Below, piece after piece: positions 16,843 to 25,671 of a stretch of DNA of 56,427 nucleotides. This DNA comes from Aequorivita viscosa. Lineage in GTDB: Bacteria > Bacteroidota > Bacteroidia > Flavobacteriales > Flavobacteriaceae. Both the position numbers and the translations under genes were made by a program. Where the stretch lies: positions 4,096 through 60,522 of the forward strand of contig NZ_FNNS01000024.1 of assembly GCF_900106795.1 (NCBI RefSeq), written 5' to 3'. Below the pieces are notes generated by a model, which saw only the letters and a program-made list of their open reading frames with translations, searched no databases and had not been told where the DNA came from. The first letter of the stretch is position 1, and each line of letters opens with the position of its first letter.

Positions 16843-17478
16843 CTATTTAATTTCAATAGATATCGCTTCCAATTTTTCGGTTAATTCAATTACCTCAATA
16901 ATTGTATCTCTGTTTTTTGTGCTAAAATTCTCCATATTAGTAACTCTGATTGCTGTTCCTGCCATACAAACCATTAGCATATTAGTACTTCCTGCACCAA
17001 TTTCATTGAAATCAATATCAGTTGAAATAACTGCATTTCCACCCTGTCTTACACATTGTACACGTAAATCTGACTTACATAAATTGGTGGCTCTTTCAAT
17101 TTTTCTATTTGTAGTCTGTGAACCTGAGCCGAAAAAATCATTAAATGACCTTGATAATTCAGTAGCGAATCCAGTTCCAGATGTTGTTTGCGCTGATACC
17201 ATTCCTAAAACTTCATATTCCCAATTTACTGGTGTAGGACAGGTCATTACCGGAATAAAATGTATTATTTGCTGCAGACGACTTTCAATTTCTGCTTTTT
17301 GCTTTCTAAATGTATCTGCAATTCTATTTAACAAGGGCTTTGAACAACTCGAACAATACGCTCCTTTATCCTGATTTAAATGTTTATTAATGAAATTTAC
17401 TTTTGATTCAAGAAGTAAATCTGCACTAAAAAATCCATTTAATGATTTATCACAATTTGGACATTTTTGGTAGTTCAT
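16843..17478 (-). CDS. YbjQ-like domain protein with zinc ribbon
   Basis: The N terminus has two CxxC pairs (CPNC at residues 6-9 and CSSC near 42-45), a zinc ribbon. From about residue 88 to 190 is a YbjQ-type domain: VLGMVSAQTTSGTGFATELSR (read in part), the helix with KSDLRVQCVRQGGNAVISTDIDF (read in part) and a last strand with VCMAGTAIRV. YbjQ proteins form pentamers, and their role is not clear. Length is longer than plain YbjQ (about 105) because of the ribbon and a linker. It is first in a possible operon with the 89-residue gene and sits behind repeat element E. Confidence 0.75.
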   Translation of the reverse strand: MNYQKCPNCDKSLNGFFSADLLLESKVNFINKHLNQDKGAYCSSCSKPLLNRIADTFRKQKAEIESRLQQIIHFIPVMTCPTPVNWEYEVLGMVSAQTTSGTGFATELSRSFNDFFGSGSQTTNRKIERATNLCKSDLRVQCVRQGGNAVISTDIDFNEIGAGSTNMLMVCMAGTAIRVTNMENFSTKNRDTIIEVIELTEKLEAISIEIK

Positions 17479-17590
17479 AATTTATATTTTAAAGTCAGTT
17501 GGTATATTACTAGTCAACATATATAGCACTTATACCTCACGCTATTTTTGTTTGTCAACTTCAAATATAATGCAACGCAGTATTATTTGA

Positions 17591-17642
17591 TTACGGAAAA
17601 CCGTAACAAACTGCATTTTAATCAGGGAGAATACCAAATATA
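17591..17642 (-). promoter_or_regulatory. repeat-family promoter element E
   Basis: On the minus strand TATATTTGGTATTCTCCC is followed by a spacer and the stem TTACGG/CCGTAA with a TTTT loop (17591-17606). It matches the other family members in order and orientation and lies about 110 bases upstream of the YbjQ-like gene. Confidence 0.55.
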
Positions 17643-17692
17643 AAGTTTTTTGTTAAATAGAACCGCTGTCTATTTCATTTTTAGAAGGCTCC

Positions 17693-17720
17693 AAAAAAAC
17701 AAAGCCGTTCAAAGCGGCTT
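17693..17720 (-). terminator. rho-independent terminator
   Basis: On the minus strand the stem AAGCCG/CGGCTT with a 7-base loop is followed by TGTTTTTTTGG. It ends the unit containing the lipoprotein pseudogene at 17801-18181. Confidence 0.75.
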
Positions 17721-17800
17721 ATATTAGTTCGGTTTTCAAAATTTATGGGGTTGTGCAATTAATACATATTCTATGCTTTCGGGATCAATATTTTTCTAAA

Positions 17801-18181
17801 TCACTTTGTCGAAAATAATTCAACTAAATTTGACTCTCCGTTTTCGTTAAATTTTATCTCCAAGAAAATCATTTCCTCTGGGTCAATGTCCGTTCCGTAT
17901 TTTTCTTGAACTGGAAAATACTTTATGTTTTCAGATTCTCTATTGTTTAATCTGGAAGGGCTATCTATAAGTTCAATTATTTCAGACTCGCTTTTATTTA
18001 GAAGAATTCCACTTTCAATCAAGTCGGCTACCATATTTGCTCTCATATCTAGCACAATATTTTCTCCGCCCGCATTTTTTCATTTTTCGCTATCAAACTT
18101 CAAATCCTTCCTGCAGGAAAAGAATGCAAAAAGTATTAAAATGCTTATCCCCACTCCAAAATTCACTTGTAATTTTACCAT
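17801..18181 (-). pseudogene. decayed lipoprotein immunity gene
   Basis: The 3' part is open (from ATG 18076, ...MRANMVADLIESGILL..., to the stop at 17801). Upstream pieces in other frames read like one lipoprotein: MVKLQVNFGVG from ATG 18181, a hydrophobic signal ending in a lipobox cysteine, then RKDLKFDSEK. To join them needs one extra T in the CTTTCC tract, a Trp in place of the TGA at 18081-18083, and removal of one A before the open part. Three lesions in about 120 bases argue for a pseudogene. The start overlaps the end of the decayed tip at 18175-18330 by seven bases (ATGGTAA), as toxin and immunity genes often do. Confidence 0.6.
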
Positions 18182-18330
18182 TTTACTTTTTCATAATCAA
18201 AATGGTCGTCATCAATTTCCAAATCTCCTACATTACAATTTATTCGCTGCGCTTCTTTTTTCAGGAAGTTCTAATATTCCTTATACTCTTCCGTAAAGAA
18301 AATTCCGCGTTTCAATAATTCAGGAAGCTT
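18175..18330 (-). pseudogene. C-terminal fragment of a minus-strand RHS-type toxin tip
   Basis: On the minus strand a coherent frame reads PELLKRGIFFTEEYKEY, a TAG stop (18271-18273, probably from Trp), then NFLKKEAQRINCN...YEKVKW and TAA at 18175-18177. It ends inside the start of the lipoprotein pseudogene. It meets the plus-strand cassette at about 18319-18330, so a recombination event removed its upstream part. Identity as a toxin tip comes from context, not from a known motif. Confidence 0.5.
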
Positions 18331-18646
18331 TTGCCCACTTTGAAAAACCATAACCCTGCCGCAGCCGTTTCTTTTCAGTAGCAGAAGGTATAACTGCAGT
18401 AGTGTACAAGTGCCCGAGGACTATGCCGCCTTCTGGTACCATCCCGACCTCCCGATAGCTATCGGGATGGGCAGCTCAAGTTATATCACTAACTTAGCTG
18501 GAGAAATCAACGAACATACCTGTCCTGAGCTTGGTCGAAGGGTGGAATACCTGCCTTTTGGCAAAATCGAGGAACGAGATTCAACGAGTCCAATTAAAAA
18601 TATAAAAGTGGAGTTAAACGCTAGTCGAGGAGCATTTGAACAGTAA
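18328..18646 (+). pseudogene. RHS core fragment, module A
   Basis: From CAGGAAGCTTTTGCCCAC the sequence matches the core of modules D and G but has one A fewer in the following A-tract, so the first part is out of frame. The in-frame part (18410-18646) reads EDYAAFWYHPDLPIAIGMG and SSYITNLAGEI, then a palindrome-derived TCPELGRR, then LPFGKIEERDSTSPIKN... and stops at 18646 without joining the tip frame. It contains the palindrome CCCGATAGCTATCGGG at 18451-18466. Confidence 0.7.
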
Positions 18647-19454
18647 CAACTCGCCATACAAGTTCAACGCCAAGGAGCTTGATGCGGAGACAGGCAATTA
18701 CTATTACGGGGCGCGGTATTATGACCCTAAGTTTAGTATTTGTTTGAGTGTTGACCCGTTGGCGGATGCACCTGCAAACATAGGAACAAGTCCATATGCT
18801 TACGTTTGGAATAATCCTTTGAAGTTTATTGACCCAGATGGAAGGCACGGACAAACTACGATTGTGGGAGACAACGGGAACGGAACTTATACTGTAAAAG
18901 ACTGGGTTGATGATGGTAGTACAGATGTTGTTTTAGAAGATGGTACAAAGGTAGGAGAGTCATTAACTACACATTCTTTTGTAAATGAAAAGAATGACCC
19001 AGTAGTTGGTGCTGTTATAGATACACGCTCAAATGAAGGGCAAAATTTTATCGACAATGAAATAATAGCAGACGACCCTAATGTCTTTCATTACAGAGAC
19101 AATGCAACACTAAATGAACACTACGATTTTAAGTCAAGAGGTTTGGATGAAGAGGCTAGCGTACAAGAAGCTTTAATATACAGAACTAGAGGAAGTATGA
19201 CATCTGACAGGAAAATGGCTTCGGCAAGAGACTTTGGAAATATGGCGGCAGGTATTGTGGCTGCGAGAGCAGGTGTACCTCATTGGATTGCGAAAATGAA
19301 ATTTAATGAACTTCAGGGAGGACAAGAACCGCCAGTAAGTGCAAAAGCTCAACAAATAGGACTTAATATGGGCGATAAGCTGTTTTGGCAAGATTATAGA
19401 AAAAGAGAATATAAAAAGGCTACTAATCCCTGGCCTACAGGACCTAAAGAATAG
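18636..19454 (+). CDS. orphan RHS C-terminal cassette A, polymorphic toxin type 44-like tip
   Basis: The frame opens with a weak TTG and at once shows the RHS-repeat core: NSNNSPYKFNAKELDAETGN, YYYGARYYDPK, SVDPLAD and NNPLKFIDPDGR. After about residue 72 comes a variable tip whose HYDFKSRGLDEE and SARDFGNMAAGIVAARAG resemble bacterial toxin 44 domains, often predicted to be peptidases or nucleases. There is no real start codon or secretion part, so this is a cassette rather than a working gene. The next gene, 5 bases away, is a lipoprotein that probably gave immunity. The tip family call is moderate. Confidence 0.65.
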   Translation: MNSNNSPYKFNAKELDAETGNYYYGARYYDPKFSICLSVDPLADAPANIGTSPYAYVWNNPLKFIDPDGRHGQTTIVGDNGNGTYTVKDWVDDGSTDVVLEDGTKVGESLTTHSFVNEKNDPVVGAVIDTRSNEGQNFIDNEIIADDPNVFHYRDNATLNEHYDFKSRGLDEEASVQEALIYRTRGSMTSDRKMASARDFGNMAAGIVAARAGVPHWIAKMKFNELQGGQEPPVSAKAQQIGLNMGDKLFWQDYRKREYKKATNPWPTGPKE

Positions 19455-19459
19455 AAAAA

Positions 19460-19930
19460 ATGACAATTAAAGAAAAATATTTTAGTTTGGTTTTGTTTAC
19501 TGTAATACTTGTCTCTTGTGGTCAGGAAAAAAGACAGGAAGAATGGCATCATATCGAAATTTCACCATTAGATGGCTCTCAAGTTGTTACCGTAATAACA
19601 AAAGGGGAAAAGCGATATATTATGAATGGAAAACACAAAGATATTTCTGATGATAATTATCTTTTATTGGATTTGTCTAAAGTAGACCGATTGGGTGATG
19701 GCTTTTCAGTTTGTTGGGGTGAAAATGGTTATAAATGGAAAATTGCAAGTGCGTATGCAAGAGTTGTTGAAAATAAGTTAGACCCTACGAAATATTTATA
19801 TTCCCAACCTTTAGGAGATTATGGACAACCAACTTCGGAAGGGTATACGGGAAAGAGTTGTGGCGGAATATTGATTAGAGAAAAAAGAGGGCCCAATGGA
19901 GACTTAAAAGTTAAGTATATCGTTGATTAA
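19460..19930 (+). CDS. lipoprotein, probable immunity protein of cassette A
   Basis: The 156-residue protein begins with a lipoprotein signal (LVLFTVILVSC, lipid cysteine near residue 21) and so would sit in the membrane facing the periplasm. The mature part is beta-rich with EEWHHIEISPLDG and ends in GGILIREKRG. It follows the toxin-44-like tip by 5 bases. A periplasmic immunity protein fits an incoming toxin that passes the outer membrane. No named family was recognised. Confidence 0.6.
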   Translation: MTIKEKYFSLVLFTVILVSCGQEKRQEEWHHIEISPLDGSQVVTVITKGEKRYIMNGKHKDISDDNYLLLDLSKVDRLGDGFSVCWGENGYKWKIASAYARVVENKLDPTKYLYSQPLGDYGQPTSEGYTGKSCGGILIREKRGPNGDLKVKYIVD

Positions 19931-19954
19931 CTAAATAAGAAGCCCCCGCTGGCG

Positions 19955-19969
19955 CGGGCGTCCCGCCCG
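19955..19969. repeat. REP-like GC-rich hairpin
   Basis: CGGGCG and CGCCCG form a 6-base-pair stem with a TCC loop in otherwise AT-rich DNA between cassettes A and B. Similar GC-rich fragments flank cassette F near 27010-27030. Confidence 0.45.
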
Positions 19970-20052
19970 TGTTCCTCAATGAACTTCCTCCCGGACAATC
20001 CTTGGCATAATAAAGTCACTGCCCAAGAAAAATAATGACATAAATTTTAATA

Positions 20053-20232
20053 ATGGGAAGCTCAAGTTATATTACTAACTTAGCTGGAGAAATCAACGAA
20101 CATACCTGTCCTGAGCTTGGTCGAAGGGTGGAGTATTTGCCATTTGGCGAAATCGAGGAACGAGATTCAACGAGTCCAATTAAAAATATAAAAGTGGAGT
20201 TAAACGCTAGTCGAGGAGCATTTGAACAGTAA
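20053..20232 (+). pseudogene. RHS core fragment, module B
   Basis: The frame ATGGGAAGC... reads GSSSYITNLAGEINEH, then TCPELGRR from the same palindrome insertion as module A, EYLPFGEIEERDSTSPIKN and a stop at 20230-20232. It is nearly identical to 18470-18646 and is likewise out of frame with the tip that follows. The upstream RHS part is absent. Confidence 0.7.
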
Positions 20233-21013
20233 CAATTCTCCTTATAAGTTCAATGCCAAAGAGTTTGATGCGGAGACAGGCAATTACTATTACGGGGCGC
20301 GGTATTATGACCCTAAGTTTAGTATTTGGTTGAGTGTAGACCCGCTGGCGGAGGAGTATCCGAGCTGGACGCCGTACCATTACGCTCATAACAATCCATT
20401 AAGGTATATAGATCCTACAGGGATGTCAGCGGATGATGTTATAATAAAAGGGAAATTGGCAGATAAAGCAACTGAACAATTAAATGCCTCAACAAGTCTA
20501 GAAATTACTAGAGACAAAAAAACAGGAAAACTCTCGGCCACTGGGGAAGCAGAGACAAAATCCGACCAATTATTGCTTGAGGCCATTAAGGATGAAAAAA
20601 GAACAGTGAAAATAAAAGCTACAGAAAGAAACAAAGAAGGTGGAAGCTTTATTTTTGGAGATGTATTTAATGGAAGTAGACAAAAGAAAAACGGAGATGT
20701 TATAGCGAAACAAACACTTAATCCGAACCAAGCAAAAATAATAGAGGAGTTTGCAGAAATGCCCGAAGGAAGTATTGCAAAACATTCTGTATTAGAGGCT
20801 TATTTGGGCGCAAAGAACGACCCCGGGGCTTATCCGCAACAAAAAGATGCGTACCTGAGGGCTCACAACGAAACTAATGTTATTTATCCTGCTGGTGGCT
20901 ATCGTAAAATTGCAGAGAAAAAGTCCATTAGAAGAGAAATAATTAGACTGCCGTTTTCAGGAGTGAGGGTATTATTGGTAAAACCAGGGGGACAAAGAAC
21001 ACTTTTTGACTAA
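20222..21013 (+). CDS. orphan RHS C-terminal cassette B, metallopeptidase-like tip
   Basis: After the core (FNAKEFDAETGNYYYGARYY, DPKFSIWLSVDPLAE, NNPLRYIDPTGM) a variable tip of about 190 residues begins. Near its end KHSVLEAYLGAKND followed by YLRAHNE resembles RHS tips with a HExxxAY-type zinc site, although here the first histidine motif is KHSVLEAY. Activity is not certain. It begins at a TTG with no signal, like cassette A. The downstream secreted protein is its likely immunity partner. Confidence 0.65.
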   Translation: MNSNNSPYKFNAKEFDAETGNYYYGARYYDPKFSIWLSVDPLAEEYPSWTPYHYAHNNPLRYIDPTGMSADDVIIKGKLADKATEQLNASTSLEITRDKKTGKLSATGEAETKSDQLLLEAIKDEKRTVKIKATERNKEGGSFIFGDVFNGSRQKKNGDVIAKQTLNPNQAKIIEEFAEMPEGSIAKHSVLEAYLGAKNDPGAYPQQKDAYLRAHNETNVIYPAGGYRKIAEKKSIRREIIRLPFSGVRVLLVKPGGQRTLFD

Positions 21014-21034
21014 TTTTATAGAAGGTTGATTATT

Positions 21035-21433
21035 ATGAACTTTAAAGGCTTGGTTTTTGGATTTTTATTTTTTTTGATCATATCGAATGGTCAAGTTTAT
21101 TCACAACAATGTCATTCTTACAGAGTGATAAATATTGACTCAACTGAAAATTATTATTTGATTTCCGTTGAAAGAAACCACAGAAAATTTTTAATTGTTT
21201 CATTAAAGAAGCCAATGAAGCCACAGCGTAAGATTCTTCTTTCTGAAAGCTACTGTTTTCAATTGTTAAAACACAAATGGATGCAGGAGCTTCCTGTTAA
21301 TGTTAGTGATATCCCAACATCTTTGATTATCGAAGGTAAGACTATATGGAGTACAGAAGATGATTATAGCGTTTATAGTACTAAAAATTTGAAAGGTCTG
21401 AACTATGTCAAAAGAGGCAGCTGCCCAAATTAG
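21035..21433 (+). CDS. exported protein, probable immunity protein of cassette B
   Basis: From ATG 21035 (preferred over a TTG at 21026) the 132-residue protein starts with a clear signal peptide (GLVFGFLFFLIISNGQVYSQ, cleavage after YSQ near residue 23). The mature part is small and beta-rich with two cysteines at the ends of the domain (QQCHSY and RGSCPN). It follows the cassette B tip by 21 bases. A periplasmic immunity role is inferred from position. Confidence 0.55.
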   Translation: MNFKGLVFGFLFFLIISNGQVYSQQCHSYRVINIDSTENYYLISVERNHRKFLIVSLKKPMKPQRKILLSESYCFQLLKHKWMQELPVNVSDIPTSLIIEGKTIWSTEDDYSVYSTKNLKGLNYVKRGSCPN

Positions 21434-21452
21434 GGACAAAAGGTTAAAAAAA

Positions 21453-22214
21453 GATCCATAATGGAGTATTTGGTTGAGTGTTGACCCGTTGGCAGATATT
21501 CCTAAACAGATTGGTTATTCGCCATATTCTGCATTTGCCAACAATCCGATAATGTATGTAGACCCTGATGGTAGGTGTTTTCAGAAAGTAGGCGAAGAGT
21601 ACGTTCCTTGTGACCAAGCTGATGTAGGCTCGACTACAACAGGAGCTTTTGGTCACGATTGGACGATGTCAGAAAGTAATGGTTGGCAGCTAACCAATGG
21701 AGCAGACCCAAGTACTGTTGATGCTAATTATACTGAGCAAACGCCTGATGGAAGTGCAGCATATTATGAAAATAGGTATGCCGAACATATTGATAAATAT
21801 AATACCCGACCGCCAGATTATTATTTGGGATATGGACATAAATACAATGTTAGATTTAATAACGAAACAAAAGGGAATTTATCAGAGGCGGGGAAAAAAT
21901 GGTTAGACCAAACATCTGTTGAACTTCAAGTTTTAATGGAGACTGGGTTGCGAGATAATCCGAGTATTGAACTTGATAACGGAACTTTTCAAAAGTTTGC
22001 ATTTGAATCTCACATTCCAGCATATACAAAAGGTAGTTTGCTATATAACCTTACTGATGGAGACAAAATGAATATTGGGCTTACACCAGATTTTAAAGAC
22101 TTATTTAGTCCGCTTGGGGTTAAACAAGCATTAAAAATTGTGGATATGATGGGCAAATATAATGGAGCTCGAAAATACAATGAAGCAAGAAAGGCAAGAC
22201 CATTTGAGTGGTAA
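21453..22214 (+). pseudogene. orphan RHS C-terminal cassette C
   Basis: Only the last part of the core remains: GAT CCA then TAA (in place of Lys) at 21459-21461, then WSIWLSVDPLAD, NNPIMYVDPDGR and a variable tip of about 210 residues. The tip has YYLGYGHKYNVRFN, LSEAGKKWLDQT, ELDNGTFQKFAFESHIPAY and a C-terminal helix; I have seen this kind of tip in other flavobacterial RHS proteins but cannot name an activity. The tip frame itself is intact from 21474. The next gene encodes a lipoprotein. Confidence 0.6.
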
Positions 22215-22230
22215 TAAAACGTATGTGTAA

Positions 22231-23292
22231 ATGATAAAAGGAATAATGTTTTTACTGTATGTATTCATTTTCGTTGCAAACTACTCTTGCTCAACAAGTA
22301 AAGAGGTGAATTGTGAGACCAGTTCTATTGACCCTGTATTCGAGCATTATAAATCAATTATTGATAATGGTCAAAGTAGTTTTATTTTAGGTACTGTTGG
22401 CGATTCCCAAGATTATAGAACAAAAGAGACTATAATTTATAAGCGTGTAGTTGATAGTGATTTTGAATTGTTGAGCACAAGAATAAAAGGGGAAAATCGA
22501 GTAGCCACAATTTCGGGTAATCATATCTATATTGTCAATGAGGTATTTACCAAAAAATTATCATTTTCAAGCTCTAAATCTATTCTATACAAGTTGAATA
22601 TCGACACTAACGAATTGGAGAAAGTTTTTGATATGGGAAATTTACTTGTTAAAGATTTGATTTTCGAGAATGATTCAGTCGGTTATGCATTGGGGAGATT
22701 TTCAAAATATGCTCGTGATGGAGGATTTTTAAAAACTCAAGATGGTGGCTTGAGTTGGGATACCTTGAAATTGGGCAAGCCCATAGCAAAGGTTGAATCA
22801 GTAAATAACAACCTTTATTTTCTTTCCTACAAGCGAAATGACAAAATGGATTGGATTTATTCAATTGACAATAGAAGCAATAAGATAGATTCCTTACAAT
22901 TGGATTTGAATATTACAGATTTTGCAGTTGGCGAAAAAAGAGATTTTTGGCTATTGGGAAAAGATGGCGATAAGACAGTATTGCAACACTATAAAGACGG
23001 AAAGACAAGTGAAATAAAAGCCTTTTCAGATGATGCCAAATTCTCACCCGACCAGTTGTATAAATATAATGATGTTATTGTAGTTCTTGCATCCCGAATT
23101 GATAAAAATATGCTTGGAGGTTTTGGCGGCACAAAACCTGTAATGTACCTATCAAAAGATAATGGCTTGACTTGGATTAACCACCCACTTAATGAAGCGT
23201 TATATTTAAAACCAGCATCTTTCTACAAAGACGAACGGATGACGGCATATATTGGTCAGGGAAAAGTACTTACGTGTAGTTTAAAAAAATAG
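22231..23292 (+). CDS. beta-propeller lipoprotein, probable immunity protein of cassette C
   Basis: The 353-residue protein starts with a lipoprotein signal (FLLYVFIFVANYSC, cysteine near residue 20). The mature part has repeats of the BNR or sialidase Asp-box type: KTQDGGLSWDT near 170 and LSKDNGLTWIN near 310, so it probably folds as a beta-propeller in the periplasm. It follows the cassette C tip by 16 bases. It is much longer than most immunity proteins, so a separate function is possible. Confidence 0.6.
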   Translation: MIKGIMFLLYVFIFVANYSCSTSKEVNCETSSIDPVFEHYKSIIDNGQSSFILGTVGDSQDYRTKETIIYKRVVDSDFELLSTRIKGENRVATISGNHIYIVNEVFTKKLSFSSSKSILYKLNIDTNELEKVFDMGNLLVKDLIFENDSVGYALGRFSKYARDGGFLKTQDGGLSWDTLKLGKPIAKVESVNNNLYFLSYKRNDKMDWIYSIDNRSNKIDSLQLDLNITDFAVGEKRDFWLLGKDGDKTVLQHYKDGKTSEIKAFSDDAKFSPDQLYKYNDVIVVLASRIDKNMLGGFGGTKPVMYLSKDNGLTWINHPLNEALYLKPASFYKDERMTAYIGQGKVLTCSLKK

Positions 23293-23328
23293 AAATCCAA
23301 CACCCTGTAAGCTGGTAAGGCTTTTTTA

Positions 23329-23640
23329 TTACACATTCAATCCTTTTAGCTTCACATTATTAATCATTGCATCAATGGTGTAGAGAATACAGTTTTTGTC
23401 ATTCTCTGGAAATTTAGCAATATCATTCAAGCGTCTGAGCATTGTAGGGTCTTTTAACAGCTCTCTTTCTTCTGTCTCGCCAAGTAGATAACCTACGGTA
23501 GTTTCCAATACATTGGCTAATCGCTTAACCACATCAATAGTCGGCTTTACTTCATCACGTTCATATTTACCAATAATAGAATGGTAGGTATCAATTTGCT
23601 TCCCCCGCTCCCGCACGATTGCATCGTGTGGTCTCCTCAT
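23329..23640 (-). pseudogene. truncated XRE-type regulator
   Basis: The last about 90 residues are an XRE-type protein: KYERDEVKPTIDVVKRLANV, then TTVGYLLGETEE and a helical end. The N-terminal part of the helix-turn-helix is missing; the first about 13 residues (MRRPHDAIVRERG) are the antisense of the RHS module D boundary repeat. The break falls at about 23603, where the repeat shared with 27384 starts. The gene was therefore cut by RHS cassette recombination. Confidence 0.7.
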
Positions 23641-23725
23641 AATTAATGGTTGGAACTATACCCCGTTACAGCACCAAGGAAGCCGGAAAGGCCGATAGGT
23701 TGGAGTCCATATTGTACCCCAGCCC
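23603..23725 (+). repeat. module boundary repeat (second copy at 27384)
   Basis: From CCCCGCTCCCGCACG the next about 120 bases match 27384-27506 with few changes, and the sequences to the left are unrelated. It begins with the hairpin CACGAT-TGC-ATCGTG (23614-23628). It marks the left edge of RHS modules D and G and so is a recombination point. Confidence 0.65.
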
Positions 23726-25048
23726 CTTGTTGAGTGCCAAAACGCTCCCCATACCGGAGAATATGGAGAATAAAAAAGACCCAAAACTAATTTCGTATAC
23801 CAAACACTATTATGCTTCGACTCCGCTCAGCACAGGCATTGGCACCGAACGTATCGCAAGCGTCATAGGCTCCAAACGTGGTCTTGGTGCTCATTGTCCG
23901 CTTGATGAACCCTCCGTTTCCTTGGAGGCCATGGAAATTAAAGTAGATGCTGCCGGCATAGCGGTGCAGGAAGCTTTTGCCCACTTTCAAAAAACCATAA
24001 CCCTGCCGCAGCCGTTTCTTTTCAGCAGTGGAAGGTATAACTGCAGTAGTGTGCAAGTGCCAGAGGACTATGCCGTCTTCTGGTACCACCCCGACCTCCC
24101 GATAGCTATCGGGTTGGGCAGTTCAAGTTATATCACTAACTTAGCGGGAGAGATTACGCAGCATATGGAATATTTGCCGTTTGGCGAAATCGAGGAACGA
24201 GATTCAACGAGTCCAATTAAAAATATAAAAGTGGAGTTAAACGCTTGTTGAGGAGCATTTGAACTCCAACAACTCGCCATATAAGTTTAATGCCAAAGAA
24301 TATGATGCGGAGACGGGCAACTATTATTATGGCGCTAGGTATTATGACCCTAAGTGGAGCATAATGCTGTCGGTAGACCAGATGTACGATAAATATCCCT
24401 CGTTCAGTCCTTATGCTTATACTTTGCAGAACCCCGTTAAATATGTTGACCCTACGGGGATGACGGCTGAAAGCCCTGTAATGATTATGGGTTGGATAAA
24501 AAAGGGAATATAACATTGGTTAAAAAGACTGATGATGATTTTGATAGGATTGTAAAGACGGACAGTGATGGAAATGCAAAAATAAAAGGGGAAGGATTTT
24601 TAGGGTTTTTAGTTCCTAAATCTGAAAGAGGAAAAGAAAAAGTTGCCGTTGATAAAATCAGCAAAGGGATACTCAAAGACGGATTGAACTTGAAAGAGAA
24701 TAACGGCAGCTTTGATGTTAACGGAGAGGGGCAACCTACTTTAAAGGAGTTTGATACTTTCATATCAGAGTTTTCTGATTATATAGGTAAAGAAATCGCA
24801 GGGGTGCGATTAGGAAGAGATAAAAACAGTAATGATGTTGATAGGGTGCTTACTTATAAATATGAAAAAGTACCAGGACGGAATCTCAAACGCCTAGAAG
24901 TTGGTTTACCCGAGGTGAGTTAAAATCTCATTTTCATACACATCCTTACAATGATCATACTCCTTCTGAACGTGATAAAAGAGCCAAAGGAGCATATCCA
25001 AGTTTACCATTTTTTATAATAGCAGGAGGAAATGAAGAAAAGTATTAG
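23646..25048 (+). pseudogene. RHS cassette D with a broken JAMM-type toxin tip
   Basis: The core runs from MVGTIPRYSTKEAGK through YTKHYYASTPLSTGIG and SSYITNLAGEI to a stop near 24251 caused by the DSTSPIKN segment. It resumes at 24259 (FNAKEYDAETGN, DPTGM). The tip is then split: a frameshift near 24490 leads into the LDKKGNITLVKKTDDDFD frame, and a second near 24905 into RGELKSHFHTHPYNDHTPSERD. The last segment has a full JAMM zinc site (HxH, seven residues, SxxD), so this was a JAB-type peptidase toxin. It ends inside the start of the immunity gene at 25032. Confidence 0.7.
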
Positions 25049-25655
25049 AAATATTATTATAGGGACGTTGTTTGTTTTTTCTTTTAATTGCACCAGTTAT
25101 AAAAGTGCTATGTATAAAGGAGAAAAAGGGATAGAGTATGCGCGAGTGAACGCTATCACAGATTTTGTAAATACATATAAAACCCCCCGATATTACTTAA
25201 AGAAAAGAGAAGGTAAACCTTTTGAAGTTTTTGTTTTGATTAGAGAAAAACATTTAAACAAAAGCACCTTTGTATTGTCAATTCTACCTGAATATGGAGA
25301 TATATCATTACGTGTGGAAGATAGTTTAGGCAAAGTTCCAAGAAGTTATTTCCCAAACAGATATACAATAGAAAATGAAAATTTATTTCTTTGGAATGAT
25401 AGTATTACCCCTTTACAAAAGGATGTTTTAAATGTGATGGATAAATATGGTGTTTTAGATTCAGTGGATGTAAAAAGAGAATTAGGTTTATTACCAAATG
25501 ATTTTGAGGATACAAGGGTAATAACTTTCGATGACCGCTTGAAAAGTGTCAATTATTTCATTTGTAAAAAAAATATAGAAAAATACAAGAAAAAGATTAC
25601 CAATAAAGCTTTTGGATATTACGACCCTCCGAAACTGAAATGTAATACTCATTAA
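25032..25655 (+). CDS. lipoprotein, probable immunity protein of cassette D
   Basis: The 207-residue protein starts MKKSIRNIIIGTLFVFSFNC with the lipid cysteine at residue 20. The mature domain is alpha/beta with YLKKREGKPFEVFVLIREKH in the middle and two late cysteines (CKKN and KCNTH). Its ATG lies inside the last codons of the JAMM tip, an overlap typical of coupled toxin-immunity pairs. The frame is intact although its toxin is broken. Confidence 0.65.
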   Translation: MKKSIRNIIIGTLFVFSFNCTSYKSAMYKGEKGIEYARVNAITDFVNTYKTPRYYLKKREGKPFEVFVLIREKHLNKSTFVLSILPEYGDISLRVEDSLGKVPRSYFPNRYTIENENLFLWNDSITPLQKDVLNVMDKYGVLDSVDVKRELGLLPNDFEDTRVITFDDRLKSVNYFICKKNIEKYKKKITNKAFGYYDPPKLKCNTH

Positions 25656-25671
25656 AATTTCGAATCGTCTC

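Larger units (their letters stand above)
17479..17800. other. intergenic region with repeat element and terminator
   Basis: This 322-base gap holds repeat-family promoter element E (17591-17642), a second possible minus-strand box TATATTTG near 17564-17571 (TTATATTTGAAG on the minus strand) close to the YbjQ-like gene, and a minus-strand terminator at 17693-17720. No coding frame is seen. Confidence 0.5.

Noticed and set aside
17925-18318. Plus-strand frames of 93-123 codons opposite the lipoprotein pseudogene
   Set aside because: They are antisense to two decayed minus-strand genes and have no start context or domain.
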